NCBI RefSeq assembly: GCF_019931165.1
Contig: NZ_JAIOUP010000004.1
Span: forward strand, 58,933-122,932
Length of the DNA stretch: 64,000 bases
Reading direction: 5' to 3'
DNA from: Schnuerera sp. xch1
GTDB lineage: Bacteria; Bacillota; Clostridia; Tissierellales; Tepidimicrobiaceae
Under the pieces are notes generated by a model. That model was given only the letters and a program-made list of their open reading frames with translations. It ran no database searches and was not told the DNA's origin. The position numbers were made by a program, and so were the translations under genes. This document shows positions 17,574 through 26,395 of this stretch, in pieces (the first letter of the stretch is position 1; each line of letters opens with the position of its first letter).

Positions 17574-17610
17574 AAAATAAAAGCCATGAAGTATATTTCA
17601 TAGCTTTTTT
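17574..17610 (-). terminator. Terminator of the amidase gene
   Basis: Stem AAAAGC(C/T)ATGAA / TTCATAGCTTTT with minus-strand T-run, about 25 bp after the amidase stop. Confidence 0.6.
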
Positions 17611-17633
17611 TGCTCATAAAAAGTTTATTTGTA

Positions 17634-18317
17634 TTATTCTATTTCTAAATATTCTTTAACTCCATCACATATAGATTCTGCAACTGAATATTGAAACTCA
17701 TCATTAAGCATTATCTGTTCTTCTTGAGGATTAGTTAGATATCCAATTTCCAACAAAACTGATGGCATATCTGTATACCTCACTACAAATAAATCTTTCT
17801 TTCTAACACCTCGATCGTTAAAACCTGTTGAACTAACTACATTTTTATGCATAATTTCTGCAAAGGATTTAAACTTCTCATGATAATAATATGACTCTGT
17901 ACCAGATACATTTGGAGATTCAAATGTATTTCCATGAATTGAAATGTATAGATCTGCATCTAATTCATTTGCAAATTTTGCCCTATACTTATCTTCAGTT
18001 GAAATAAAAGTATCATCTTCCCTGGTCATATAAACTTCAATCTTTTCTTCTTTTTCCAATATTTCATTTACTTTCTTTGACAAACTTAAAGTGAAGTCCT
18101 TTTCATATAAACTGCTTGTCCCTGTTGCCCCAACATCTTTTCCACCATGACCTGGATCAATTACTACTTTAAATGTTTCTTCTGTTGTGTCTAAACCCTT
18201 ATCATCATCTTGTTTATTAGTATCACCTTGTATATTGTTATTCCATGTTAAAAATATTAATATCAATAATGAAACAATTCCAATAAATCTCACTCTTCTT
18301 TTTACTCTTTTGTTCAT
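17634..18317 (-). CDS. N-acetylmuramoyl-L-alanine amidase (Amidase_3)
   Basis: 227 residues. An N-terminal signal-anchor (residues 9-25) and a Thr/Asp/Lys-rich linker precede the zinc amidase domain (about 48-225): VVIDPGHGGKDVGATG, the Glu of LYEKDFTLSLS, LYISIHGNTF and SVLLEIGYLTNP. These supply the His, Glu, His and catalytic Glu of Amidase_3, which cleaves peptide from MurNAc in the wall. The second His motif is SIHGN where SIHAN/SIHCN is commoner. RBS AAAGGAGATTTAAGT precedes ATG 18317. The promoter carries the shared direct repeats, and a two-component system lies just upstream. Confidence 0.92.
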   Translation of the reverse strand: MNKRVKRRVRFIGIVSLLILIFLTWNNNIQGDTNKQDDDKGLDTTEETFKVVIDPGHGGKDVGATGTSSLYEKDFTLSLSKKVNEILEKEEKIEVYMTREDDTFISTEDKYRAKFANELDADLYISIHGNTFESPNVSGTESYYYHEKFKSFAEIMHKNVVSSTGFNDRGVRKKDLFVVRYTDMPSVLLEIGYLTNPQEEQIMLNDEFQYSVAESICDGVKEYLEIE

Positions 18318-18398
18318 ACTTAAATCTCCTTTGACATATTAATTTTTTTAAGAATACCACTTTCCTTTGCTCGATATATAAATATTACAACTACAATA

Positions 18399-18437
18399 TG
18401 CAGATGAAGTGCAGATGAGATAAAGGTTGGGTATTAT
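18399..18437 (-). promoter_or_regulatory. Direct-repeat response regulator site upstream of the amidase
   Basis: TGCAGATGA occurs at 18399 and 18410 (11-bp step) followed by GATAAAGGTTGGGTATT. The element matches those upstream of both SGNH copies. Confidence 0.5.
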
Positions 18438-18481
18438 TTTTACTTTCCTCATAAAATATAATTAATGATTCATGACTCTAC

Positions 18482-20206
18482 TCACAATGTAAAGAAAAAG
18501 CGAACGCCATTTTTCGTATTTTCTACACCATAATTTGAATTATGCAGCTTAAGTATTTCCTTAGATATGGAAAGTCCAATACCTGTACCTGCTTTAGATG
18601 TCCGTGCCTCAACACGGTAGAATTGGTCCCATATTTTTTCTTTGTCTTCCTCTGATATCGGGTTGCCCTGGTTTTCTACACTGACTTCCACTGTTTTTTC
18701 ATTGCATCTCATAGCAATCACTATTTCATGTCCTTTTTCTGTATGTCGAATTGCATTGCTTAGAAAATTAACAATAACACGGCTGATTAGCCCTTTATGT
18801 CCTACCACCATTTGAGAACATAGTCTTAATGTAAGAATGAGCTCTTTCTCCCGTATTTGTTCAGCCAACGATCTACATACTTCAATAATAGCCTTATCTA
18901 TTCCAAAAGGAGCCATTTCAGGCTTATAGGTGCCAGATTCAAACTTAGCCAGATCCAGCATATTAACAACCAGTAAGTCCATCCTCTGTATCTCATTTTC
19001 CATTGCCTGAATATAATGTTCTCTTTTTTCAGGTGCGATTCCATCCTTTAAAATCGATAGACAGCTCTTCATGATAGCAAGAGGCGTTTTCAACTCATGA
19101 GATACCCCTGCAATAAATTCTTTCCGTGTGTTTTCCAGCTTTCTCTCTTTATCTAGGTCCTGCTTAAGCTTACCAATATACATTTCCATCTGACTAGATA
19201 AATAATTGATATTTTGAGATAGTTGACCAATTTCATCAATAGAATGCACTGGTAGTTTTTCAGTAAAATCCATATTTGCTATTTTCCCTGTTATCTTGTT
19301 GATGGATATCAGCGGTTTTGCTAGCCACCTAGAAAAAATAAATGCCAAAATTATGACACAAAGTAAGGTGACTCCAAAAAAATAAGGATAGAATTGACGT
19401 ATAGTCGATATTGCTTCATCTACCGGTTGCAAAGAGGTCATAGCAAAAATATATCGCGTTATCCCATCTTCAACGACAGGTTTAATAATTATCTTATAGT
19501 CCACAAAATTTTTTGTTACACTAAGTTCTTTTGTACGTTTAATCGGTTTCCCATTATCAGCTAATAAACTAACTTGGAATTCCTTTATCTGTTCCAAAAA
19601 ATAACTCTCATTATAAGGAAATGAAATATACGACTTTTGTTCTGGAAATACAGTTTTCGTTATCGTTCCCCTATATAGACTGGTTCTAAAGCGACTATAA
19701 TCTTCATCAGCATCAGGACCATGCAACCTGTTTGCAATGTTTAAATTTATAACTCCCGCTGATTTAGTTTGTATTTGATAAGGTATACTTTCATCTCCTA
19801 CATTAATCGCATCTATAATCACCTCATCTCCAACCTTTAATGAAGAAAGTACATCAGAAGAAAATTTTCCTTCAAATGAGTACATAGGTATTCGTAAATT
19901 ATCCTGTGATTCATTTCTCAATTTTACTTCGATATAGTAATTTGCCACATCCCAGATACGCCCATATTCATCTAATTTTGTAATCCAGATATGGTTATTT
20001 TCATATATTTTAGCTGACGCTTCTTCTGCTCCTTTTTTTGATGCCAAGCTTAAGTACTCATTCATATACATTTTGAGAGCATCAGATTTCTCACTTATAT
20101 AATATTTTTCAAAAAAGTAATTTTGCATAATTCCAATGAATAATAACATTATAGAGAATAATAGAGCTGTTAATATAAACCATTTAAAAACAATGCTTTT
20201 TTTCAT
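18482..20206 (-). CDS. Sensor histidine kinase
   Basis: 574 residues. Helix 1 at 9-30, an extracytoplasmic sensor of about 240 residues, helix 2 at about 274-292, then HAMP (LISINKITGKIANMDFTEKL), HisKA (GVSHELKTPLAIMKS, phospho-His) and HATPase_c (NFLSNAIRHTEKG, VENQGNPISEEDKEKIW, GTGIGLSISKEIL). It is a classical OmpR-partner kinase. Its start overlaps the response regulator stop by 4 bp (ATGA). The signal is unknown. The nearest genes with the shared promoter repeats are an amidase and SGNH lipoproteins, hinting at an envelope signal. Confidence 0.95.
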   Translation of the reverse strand: MKKSIVFKWFILTALLFSIMLLFIGIMQNYFFEKYYISEKSDALKMYMNEYLSLASKKGAEEASAKIYENNHIWITKLDEYGRIWDVANYYIEVKLRNESQDNLRIPMYSFEGKFSSDVLSSLKVGDEVIIDAINVGDESIPYQIQTKSAGVINLNIANRLHGPDADEDYSRFRTSLYRGTITKTVFPEQKSYISFPYNESYFLEQIKEFQVSLLADNGKPIKRTKELSVTKNFVDYKIIIKPVVEDGITRYIFAMTSLQPVDEAISTIRQFYPYFFGVTLLCVIILAFIFSRWLAKPLISINKITGKIANMDFTEKLPVHSIDEIGQLSQNINYLSSQMEMYIGKLKQDLDKERKLENTRKEFIAGVSHELKTPLAIMKSCLSILKDGIAPEKREHYIQAMENEIQRMDLLVVNMLDLAKFESGTYKPEMAPFGIDKAIIEVCRSLAEQIREKELILTLRLCSQMVVGHKGLISRVIVNFLSNAIRHTEKGHEIVIAMRCNEKTVEVSVENQGNPISEEDKEKIWDQFYRVEARTSKAGTGIGLSISKEILKLHNSNYGVENTKNGVRFFFTL

Positions 20207-20880
20207 AGTTGTTCCTCTTCAAATTTATACCCAGAACGGATAACCGTAACAATGCAGCTGCCTTTATTTCCCAGTTTAGCCCGCAGATTTCTTATATGAC
20301 TGTTCACTGTCTTTGCATCACCATAAAAATCATAACCCCATATTTTAGCAATTAACTGTTCTCTGGTAATCACAATCCCTTTATTTTGCATTAAGTAAGC
20401 TAGAATTTCAAATTCTGTGTGAGTCAAATTAACTTTATTGCCATCTACAGAAACAAGTCTTGACCCCATATTTATGACAATACCTCCTGCTGATATCAAC
20501 ATTTCATCCATAGCATCCGAGTATTTTTCAAGAAATCGTTTCACTTTTGCCATTAAAACCCGGGGACTATATGGTTTGATCAGATAATCATCGGCTCCTA
20601 ACTCGTATCCTAAGAGAGAGTCATCCTCATCTGAACGTGCAGTCAAGATAATTATAGGGATATTGGAACTTTTTCTTATTCTACGGCATACTGACCATCC
20701 ATCAATCTTCGGTAGAACAATGTCTAATATAACTAAATCAACAGAATTTGATTGAAACAGCTCTAAAGCTTCTTCCCCATCTGCGGCCTCTAATACCTGA
20801 TATCCATCTTCATTCAAATAATCTATTATTACTTCACGCAAAATATCTTCATCTTCCACAACCAATATTGTATTCATCAT
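20203..20880 (-). CDS. OmpR-family response regulator
   Basis: 225 residues. Receiver domain with acidic pocket VVEDED, phospho-acceptor LVILDIVLPK (about Asp53), and LTARSDEDDSLLGYELGADDYLIKPY. The winged-helix output follows (LTHTEFEILAYLMQNKGIVI, TVNSHIRNLRAKLG). GGAGG precedes two adjacent ATGs at 20880 and 20877; either could start. It pairs with the kinase downstream and is a strong candidate to bind the 11-bp direct repeats upstream of the amidase and SGNH genes. Confidence 0.95.
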   Translation of the reverse strand: MMNTILVVEDEDILREVIIDYLNEDGYQVLEAADGEEALELFQSNSVDLVILDIVLPKIDGWSVCRRIRKSSNIPIIILTARSDEDDSLLGYELGADDYLIKPYSPRVLMAKVKRFLEKYSDAMDEMLISAGGIVINMGSRLVSVDGNKVNLTHTEFEILAYLMQNKGIVITREQLIAKIWGYDFYGDAKTVNSHIRNLRAKLGNKGSCIVTVIRSGYKFEEEQL

Positions 20881-21275
20881 CTAACCTCCATCTATCCTTA
20901 ATCCACTGTTAAATAGAAATTTCATCAGTGGCTGAAGTAGATAAATTTCATAAAAACAACTATGCTTTTTATTTTAGTACATTTATTGATTTATAACAAT
21001 AGGTAATATAGTAACATTTCCATTGGTGTCCCTACAAATACAATCTTTCAAACGTTTTAACCTATATATGACTCAAAGTCTATAATCCAGTTAATACTGT
21101 TAACTTATCTCAGGCATCTTTTGTAAAATACTCTTTTTAATTTTATTCTTTAATACTAGTTATTTTAGCATAAATTTGTGGTAAAGTTGTGTCAAATTTA
21201 TGTCAATTTTTTAATTTTGACTAAGTCAATTTTTCATGTTGACATGCAACATGTTTTGTGATAATTTGTTACTAT
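20881..21275. other. Divergent promoter region, no gene
   Basis: AT-rich region between the response regulator and the siderophore uptake operon. TTGACATGCAACATG at about 21238 is a likely -35 area for the uptake operon. Confidence 0.45.
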
Positions 21276-21293
21276 TGATAATGGTTATCATTG
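21276..21293. promoter_or_regulatory. Fur box
   Basis: TGATAATGGTTATCATTG closely matches the GATAATGATAATCATTATC consensus and lies 30 bp before the siderophore-binding protein gene. It indicates iron-dependent repression. Confidence 0.8.
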
Positions 21294-21323
21294 TCATAAT
21301 ATTGTTTATGAGGAGAGACATAT

Positions 21324-22304
21324 ATGAAAAAGTTTATATCCATATTTGCTTTATTACTTATTATTTTATCTTTAGTTGCTTGTAGTCCAAACGCGGTTGA
21401 AAATTCAAATCAAACAGAAGATACAAGCAACAGTATTGCAATCGAGCATTCAGCAGGAACAACTGTCTTAGACAAACCAGCTGAAAGAGTGGTAGTTTTA
21501 GAATGGATTTATGGCGAGGAAATGTTGGCATTAGGAGCACAACCTGTTGGTATGACTGATATACCTGGTTATAATTCATGGATGAATTCTGGAAGTGTAA
21601 AATTAGATGAAAATGTTGAAAATTTAGGAACTAGAGGTAATGCAAACCTTGAAGATATTGCCGCTTTGAAACCAGATTTAATAGTTACAGCAGATTACTA
21701 TGAGTATGATTATAATCTGTTAAGTCAGATAGCACCTACTATCGTTTTAACTCCATATCCAGGCGAAGAATATCCTACAGGTGAATACGATCACATGATT
21801 AGTTCCATAGAAATTATGGGTAAAGCCTTAGGATTAGAAGAAAAGGCAACAGAAGTTATTAATGATTTAGAATCAGCATATGAAAAAGCAAATAAAAAAT
21901 TAGAAGAAACAAGTATAGATTTTGATTATATTGAACTAATTGATTTTTCTACAGATGATACCGTATCCATGTATCTATATACAGATACATCAATTCATAC
22001 AACTATTTTAGAAAAGATAGGTTTTAACAACATATATAAACCAAAAAAATTTGAATTATATGGACAAACCAATATTAACGTAGAGAATTTAGTAGGTTTA
22101 GATGATCATACTCTCTTTGTAGTAGCCGATAAAGGAGAGGATGTTTTTAGCAAAGGTCTTATTTCTGAAGATGTATTAAATGGATTAGAATTCTATATCA
22201 ATGATAGAATTCATTATTTAGGTTCAAATGCATCTCCTTTTGGTCCTTTATCAACTTTAAATTTTATCGATACTGTTGTGGAGGTCGTTACTGAAAATGA
22301 GTAG
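21324..22304 (+). CDS. Iron-siderophore ABC transporter binding lipoprotein
   Basis: 326 residues. Lipoprotein signal (LVACSPN, Cys20), then a FecB/FhuD-type periplasmic-binding fold: PAERVVVLEWIYGEEMLALG, DLIVTADYYEYDYNLLSQIAPTI, and a long central helix. It captures ferric siderophore outside the cell and hands it to the permease encoded next. RBS GAGGAGAGACATAT precedes ATG 21324. A Fur box is just upstream. The siderophore type cannot be told. The gene overlaps the permease start by 8 bp. Confidence 0.93.
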   Translation: MKKFISIFALLLIILSLVACSPNAVENSNQTEDTSNSIAIEHSAGTTVLDKPAERVVVLEWIYGEEMLALGAQPVGMTDIPGYNSWMNSGSVKLDENVENLGTRGNANLEDIAALKPDLIVTADYYEYDYNLLSQIAPTIVLTPYPGEEYPTGEYDHMISSIEIMGKALGLEEKATEVINDLESAYEKANKKLEETSIDFDYIELIDFSTDDTVSMYLYTDTSIHTTILEKIGFNNIYKPKKFELYGQTNINVENLVGLDDHTLFVVADKGEDVFSKGLISEDVLNGLEFYINDRIHYLGSNASPFGPLSTLNFIDTVVEVVTENE

Positions 22305-24333
22305 CAAAATTGAAAATAAGTATAGACTTCTCCTATTAACAATGATAATAGGAGGTCTTCTATCTCTTTTTATTCTATCTTTTATCCATATTAATCAAGG
22401 TTCTGTTGGAATTTCTCTAAAAGTTATTTTAGAATCCTTGATTAATCCTAAAAATATAATAGAACACAACGTAATAAGAGATTTAAGATTGCCTAGATTA
22501 ATCATTGGAATGATTGCTGGAGGAGCATTAGGTATTAGTGGAGCCTTATTTCAAAGTATCATGAGAAACCCCTTAGCTTCTGCTTCTACTCTAGGTATTA
22601 ATGCTGGAGCATATTTTTCTGTTAGCCTTTTTACCATTTTTCTTCCTAACTTCACTGTAATTCCTTTTTTCCCTGCACTTGCAGGAGCACTAGGAACAGC
22701 TATTATTGTCATGAATTTAGGAGGCGGCAGAAAAGCAAATCCAGTTCAAATGACCTTAGCAGGTGTAGCATTATCTTTAGTTTTTTCTTCAATGACTTCA
22801 GCTTTACAAATTTTATTTGAAAATGAGACAAAAGGTCTATTTTTATGGGGATCAGGCTCCCTTGTTCAAACAAGTTGGCGTGGGATTAATTTTTCTTTCC
22901 CAATAGTATCACTATGTCTCTTTTTTAGTTTAGTTATTGCTTCTAAAATCGATATATTAGAATTGGGAGATGATATAGCAACTTCCTTAGGATTAAGAGT
23001 TAACTTGTATAGATATATTGGAATTGCTATTGGAGTAGTAGCTACTTCATCAGTTATAGCTGTAGTTGGCCCTATTGGTTTCGTTGGACTAGTAGCCCCT
23101 CACATAATGAAAAGAATTGGTTTCAAAAAACATATCCACATCTTTATATTATCCTTTATATGGGGTGCAGTAATTTTAATAGGGGCAGATGTGTTATCCA
23201 GATTATTTACAAAGGGTAGCTATGAACTCCCTGTTGGAGCATTTACAGCGATTATTGGTGCCCCTTGGTTAATCTATCTTGCATATAAAACTGGGAAACA
23301 CATAGAAAAAACTCCTCATGGCTTATTAGTTCAAGTAAGTAAAAAAAGATTACCTTATTCTATCTTAACAAGTATATTATTGATTAGTATTTTAATAGTA
23401 TTTTTTATTTCTCTCAGATATGGAGGGCAGGAATACTCAATCAAAGAAATTATAGAAACTATACTGGGCAATGGGAATGGCATCTCTAATATGATTATTA
23501 ATAAAGTACGACTACCTAGGGTACTTACTGCTCTCTTAGCAGGAATAGTTCTAGCAGTAAGTGGCTTTTTATTACAAACGGTGCTCAACAATACATTAGC
23601 AGACCCGTCGACTTTAGGTGTAACTCCTGGGTCTGCTTTAGGAGCATTATTTACAATATATTTTTTACCTAAAATGTCTAATATAATGATACCTATAAGT
23701 GCCTTCATTGGTGCAATACTGGCTTCTTTCGTAATTTTTGGTATATCTAAAAAGTCAAAATACAACCCTTCCATGTTGGTGCTAGTAGGAATGGCTGTAA
23801 CAGCTCTTTGCCAAGCTGGAGTAAATATCATAATAATTAATACTACAGTTGGTAAATCCGCTTCTTTAGTTTGGTTAGCTGGTAGTACTTATGCTAGTAC
23901 TTGGAATAACGTAGTTACTCTTTTAGTATCTATGCTCATTATGCTTCCTATAGCTTGGTTGCTATGTAAAGACCTTGATGCTATTATGCTTGGACAAGAT
24001 GTTGCTACAGCAATTGGTAGTGACGTCACAAGGATACGTATTCTTGCATCTGTAGTGGGAATATTTCTTTCTGCAGTTGCTGTATCCACTGTAGGAACAG
24101 TAGGTTTTATTGGTTTGTTAGCACCTCATATGGCACGTTTTTTAGTAGGAGTGAAACATAGAAAAAGTCTCCCTATAGTTTCTCTTCTAGGAGGATTGCT
24201 GTTGCTCTCAGCAAACTTTATTGGTAGTACAATTATATACCCCAATGAAATTCCCTCAGGACTAATAGTATCAGTCATTGGTGCTCCTTACTTTTTATGG
24301 TTATTATATTCTACATCAAAAATAAAGAGGTGA
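22297..24333 (+). CDS. Fused FecCD-family siderophore permease (FhuB-like)
   Basis: 678 residues from ATG 22297, which overlaps the preceding stop. Two complete FecCD permease halves of about 330 residues are joined. Each has the diagnostic RLPR(L/V), GAALGISGALFQS or LAVSGFLLQTVLNN, ADPSTLGV/ASTLGI, GPIGFVGLVAPH or GTVGFIGLLAPH, and GE-PSG/LPVGAFTAIIGAP blocks. Fusion of both permease subunits in one chain is as in FhuB. It forms the membrane channel with the ATPase encoded 5 bp downstream. Confidence 0.93.
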   Translation: MSSKIENKYRLLLLTMIIGGLLSLFILSFIHINQGSVGISLKVILESLINPKNIIEHNVIRDLRLPRLIIGMIAGGALGISGALFQSIMRNPLASASTLGINAGAYFSVSLFTIFLPNFTVIPFFPALAGALGTAIIVMNLGGGRKANPVQMTLAGVALSLVFSSMTSALQILFENETKGLFLWGSGSLVQTSWRGINFSFPIVSLCLFFSLVIASKIDILELGDDIATSLGLRVNLYRYIGIAIGVVATSSVIAVVGPIGFVGLVAPHIMKRIGFKKHIHIFILSFIWGAVILIGADVLSRLFTKGSYELPVGAFTAIIGAPWLIYLAYKTGKHIEKTPHGLLVQVSKKRLPYSILTSILLISILIVFFISLRYGGQEYSIKEIIETILGNGNGISNMIINKVRLPRVLTALLAGIVLAVSGFLLQTVLNNTLADPSTLGVTPGSALGALFTIYFLPKMSNIMIPISAFIGAILASFVIFGISKKSKYNPSMLVLVGMAVTALCQAGVNIIIINTTVGKSASLVWLAGSTYASTWNNVVTLLVSMLIMLPIAWLLCKDLDAIMLGQDVATAIGSDVTRIRILASVVGIFLSAVAVSTVGTVGFIGLLAPHMARFLVGVKHRKSLPIVSLLGGLLLLSANFIGSTIIYPNEIPSGLIVSVIGAPYFLWLLYSTSKIKR

Positions 24334-24338
24334 TTTTA

Positions 24339-25124
24339 ATGAAAACTATTCAAACAGAAAAATTGATATTAGGCTATGAAAATACTGTAATCATAGATGA
24401 TATTTCTGTAAAAATTCCTAACAATAAAATTAGCATTTTGATAGGAGCTAACGGATGTGGTAAATCTACATTGCTCCGTTCTTTTGCAAGATTATTAAAT
24501 CCTATTAGTGGTAATATCATTCTTAATGGAAGAAGCATGTCAAAAGTTTCAAACAAACAAATTGCAAAAGAGCTAGCAATACTCCCCCAAACTCCAGTTG
24601 TATCTGGAAGTCTTACTGTAAGGGAATTAGTGAAGATGGGGAGATTTCCATATCAAAGCTGGAAAAATAAATTAAGTGATATAGATCATGAAATAGTAAA
24701 AAAAGCGCTTAAATCTACTAACATGCAAAATTTTGCAGATAGAAACCTAAATTCTTTGTCCGGAGGACAACGCCAAAGAGCATGGATTGCCATGGTTTTA
24801 GCTCAAGAAACAGATATAATCCTACTTGACGAGCCTACAACTTACTTAGATGTTACCTATCAAATAGAAGTACTAGATTTGTTATGTAAACTAAACAAAG
24901 AAGAAGGCAAAACAATCGTTATGGTTTTACATGATCTAAACTTAAGTTGTCGATATGCACATCATATTATAGCTCTCAAGGATAAAAAAATCTATAAACA
25001 AGGGGCTCCACAAGAAGTTATTACCAAAGAAACTGTCAGAGATATCTTAGATTTGGAATGTGAAATCATTAATGATCCCATATATAAGACTCCAATGTGT
25101 GTTCCTTATAGTAAAGCTGTGTAG
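24339..25124 (+). CDS. Siderophore ABC transporter ATPase (FhuC/FecE type)
   Basis: 261 residues from ATG 24339, preceded by AGAGGTGATTTTA. Walker A GANGCGKST, Q-loop LPQTP, signature LSGGQRQRAW, Walker B IILLDEPTTYLD and switch His in VLHDLNL are all present. It energises the permease. The C-terminal DPIYKTPMCVPYSK is typical of the siderophore group. It ends the Fur-controlled operon at the shared hairpin near 25.17 kb. Confidence 0.95.
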   Translation: MKTIQTEKLILGYENTVIIDDISVKIPNNKISILIGANGCGKSTLLRSFARLLNPISGNIILNGRSMSKVSNKQIAKELAILPQTPVVSGSLTVRELVKMGRFPYQSWKNKLSDIDHEIVKKALKSTNMQNFADRNLNSLSGGQRQRAWIAMVLAQETDIILLDEPTTYLDVTYQIEVLDLLCKLNKEEGKTIVMVLHDLNLSCRYAHHIIALKDKKIYKQGAPQEVITKETVRDILDLECEIINDPIYKTPMCVPYSKAV

Positions 25125-25146
25125 TTTGGAAACTGAATCAAAAATC

Positions 25147-25196
25147 TATAGAATTAGAATCAGGCTTGAATTAATGGAATTAATCAAGCCTGACTC
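25147..25196. repeat. Dispersed hairpin repeat, copy 3, acting as shared terminator
   Basis: GAATCAGGCTTGAATTAATG paired with ATTAATCAAGCCTGACTCC between the convergent ATPase and AraC genes. Copies lie at 14493-14531 and, degenerate, at 6513-6553 and about 13612-13637. Confidence 0.7.
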
Positions 25197-25200
25197 CTTA

Positions 25201-26070
25201 TTATCCCTTGTGAACGGGAATCCAAACTTCACTATATGCATAATCTTCTTTGTGCTCATCCATTTTGGTAAAAGAAAAAGTAGGAGCATTGATTACTTGA
25301 TAATTGGAAGAAGGAAGCCATTCTGAATATATTTTTGCCATTGTTTCCTGTAGTGTAGAAGGAAATGGTCCTTCATTTGGAAATATCGCCCAAGTACAAG
25401 CTTCTACTGGCACCTTTTCTAATAGATCGCTTACCTGATTTTCAGTAGTTAAAACACCTATCAAGTGAGTTAAGTCTCCCTCTTCTTTTAAGAAATTCGC
25501 ATCAGCCTCATAAGAAGCGTTGACAATTTCATAAGGCTCAATATTTTGAAGAGAATGCATTTCTTCTTTTTGTTCGTCCGTAATGCTTTCTGCAAGCTTT
25601 ACAATCTCCTTATTAACACCTTCAAATTGCATAGGAACTCGCTTACTAACACCTACTAAATTAAAGGCTGGTTTGTCTTCAATTCTAAATTCCATAGTGA
25701 TTCCTCCCTTTACAGTTATTATGAATGAAAGCTTAGGAAATGATTTACTTATGCCTTTTTTTATTACATCTGATGGTAAAAATCCACTCCATTTTTTAAA
25801 AGCTCGAGTAAAGCCATCCATTGACTGATAACCATATTTAAAAGCAACATTCGTCACTTTTTCTCCATTTAATAAATCCTTATTTGCCTCCGACAATTTT
25901 CTGGTTTTGATGTATTCACTAAGGGTCAACCCTGAAAGATAAAAAAATATCTTTCTAAAGTGATAGTCAGGAACCCCAGCATATTCAGAAACTACTTCAA
26001 GTGATAGGTCATCATCAGTTAAATGGTCTTCAATATAGTCAATCACATTATTTAATTGGTTTAACATCAT
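25201..26070 (-). CDS. AraC-family regulator with GyrI-like effector domain
   Basis: 289 residues. Two AraC helix-turn-helix motifs fill residues 1-105 (LSLEVVSEYAGVPDYHFRKIF; VTNVAFKYGYQSMDGFTRAFKKWSG). A GyrI-like small-molecule domain follows (MEFRIEDKPAFNLVGVSKRV, ACTWAIFPNEGPFPSTLQETMAKIYSEWLPSS, EVWIPVHKG). Such regulators often sense hydrophobic drugs and activate efflux genes. The next gene on the same strand to the left is the uptake operon on the other strand, and an MFS remnant lies 326 bp to the right. GGGAGGGGAG precedes two in-frame ATGs. Confidence 0.9.
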   Translation of the reverse strand: MMLNQLNNVIDYIEDHLTDDDLSLEVVSEYAGVPDYHFRKIFFYLSGLTLSEYIKTRKLSEANKDLLNGEKVTNVAFKYGYQSMDGFTRAFKKWSGFLPSDVIKKGISKSFPKLSFIITVKGGITMEFRIEDKPAFNLVGVSKRVPMQFEGVNKEIVKLAESITDEQKEEMHSLQNIEPYEIVNASYEADANFLKEEGDLTHLIGVLTTENQVSDLLEKVPVEACTWAIFPNEGPFPSTLQETMAKIYSEWLPSSNYQVINAPTFSFTKMDEHKEDYAYSEVWIPVHKG

Positions 26071-26395
26071 CTCCCCTCCCTTTCATATCTACATAATAAC
26101 AGAGCTAATTTATTGATGCTCGACTTTCTTAACACAAAAAATATCGAATCGTTAAATAATAAATTTGAATCAGTTGTCTTTATTATATGTTAACTACTTT
26201 ATAGACTTTTTCTATTTAATCTACTTATAAATTAATTATATAACATTAAAACAATTATTAAACTTCATACATTATTTCAGAGATATTTAGATAAAAGAAT
26301 TGATAAAACTTTACGCCCAAAAAATGGTAGACCTTGAACGCATAATCAATGTAGCAACCGAACTATTAGTGATAAAACTACAAAAGAATCTATGT
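26071..26395. other. Intergenic with a possible TetR N-terminal scrap
   Basis: Mostly AT-rich. Near 26309-26395 the plus strand encodes DLERIINVATELLVIK and, in a shifted frame, TTKESMFK, reminiscent of the first helices of TetR proteins. Too short to be sure. Confidence 0.25.

Noticed and set aside
26309..26395. Possible TetR N-terminus before the MFS remnant
   Set aside because: Only about 25 matching residues in two frames; not enough to list as a gene remnant.
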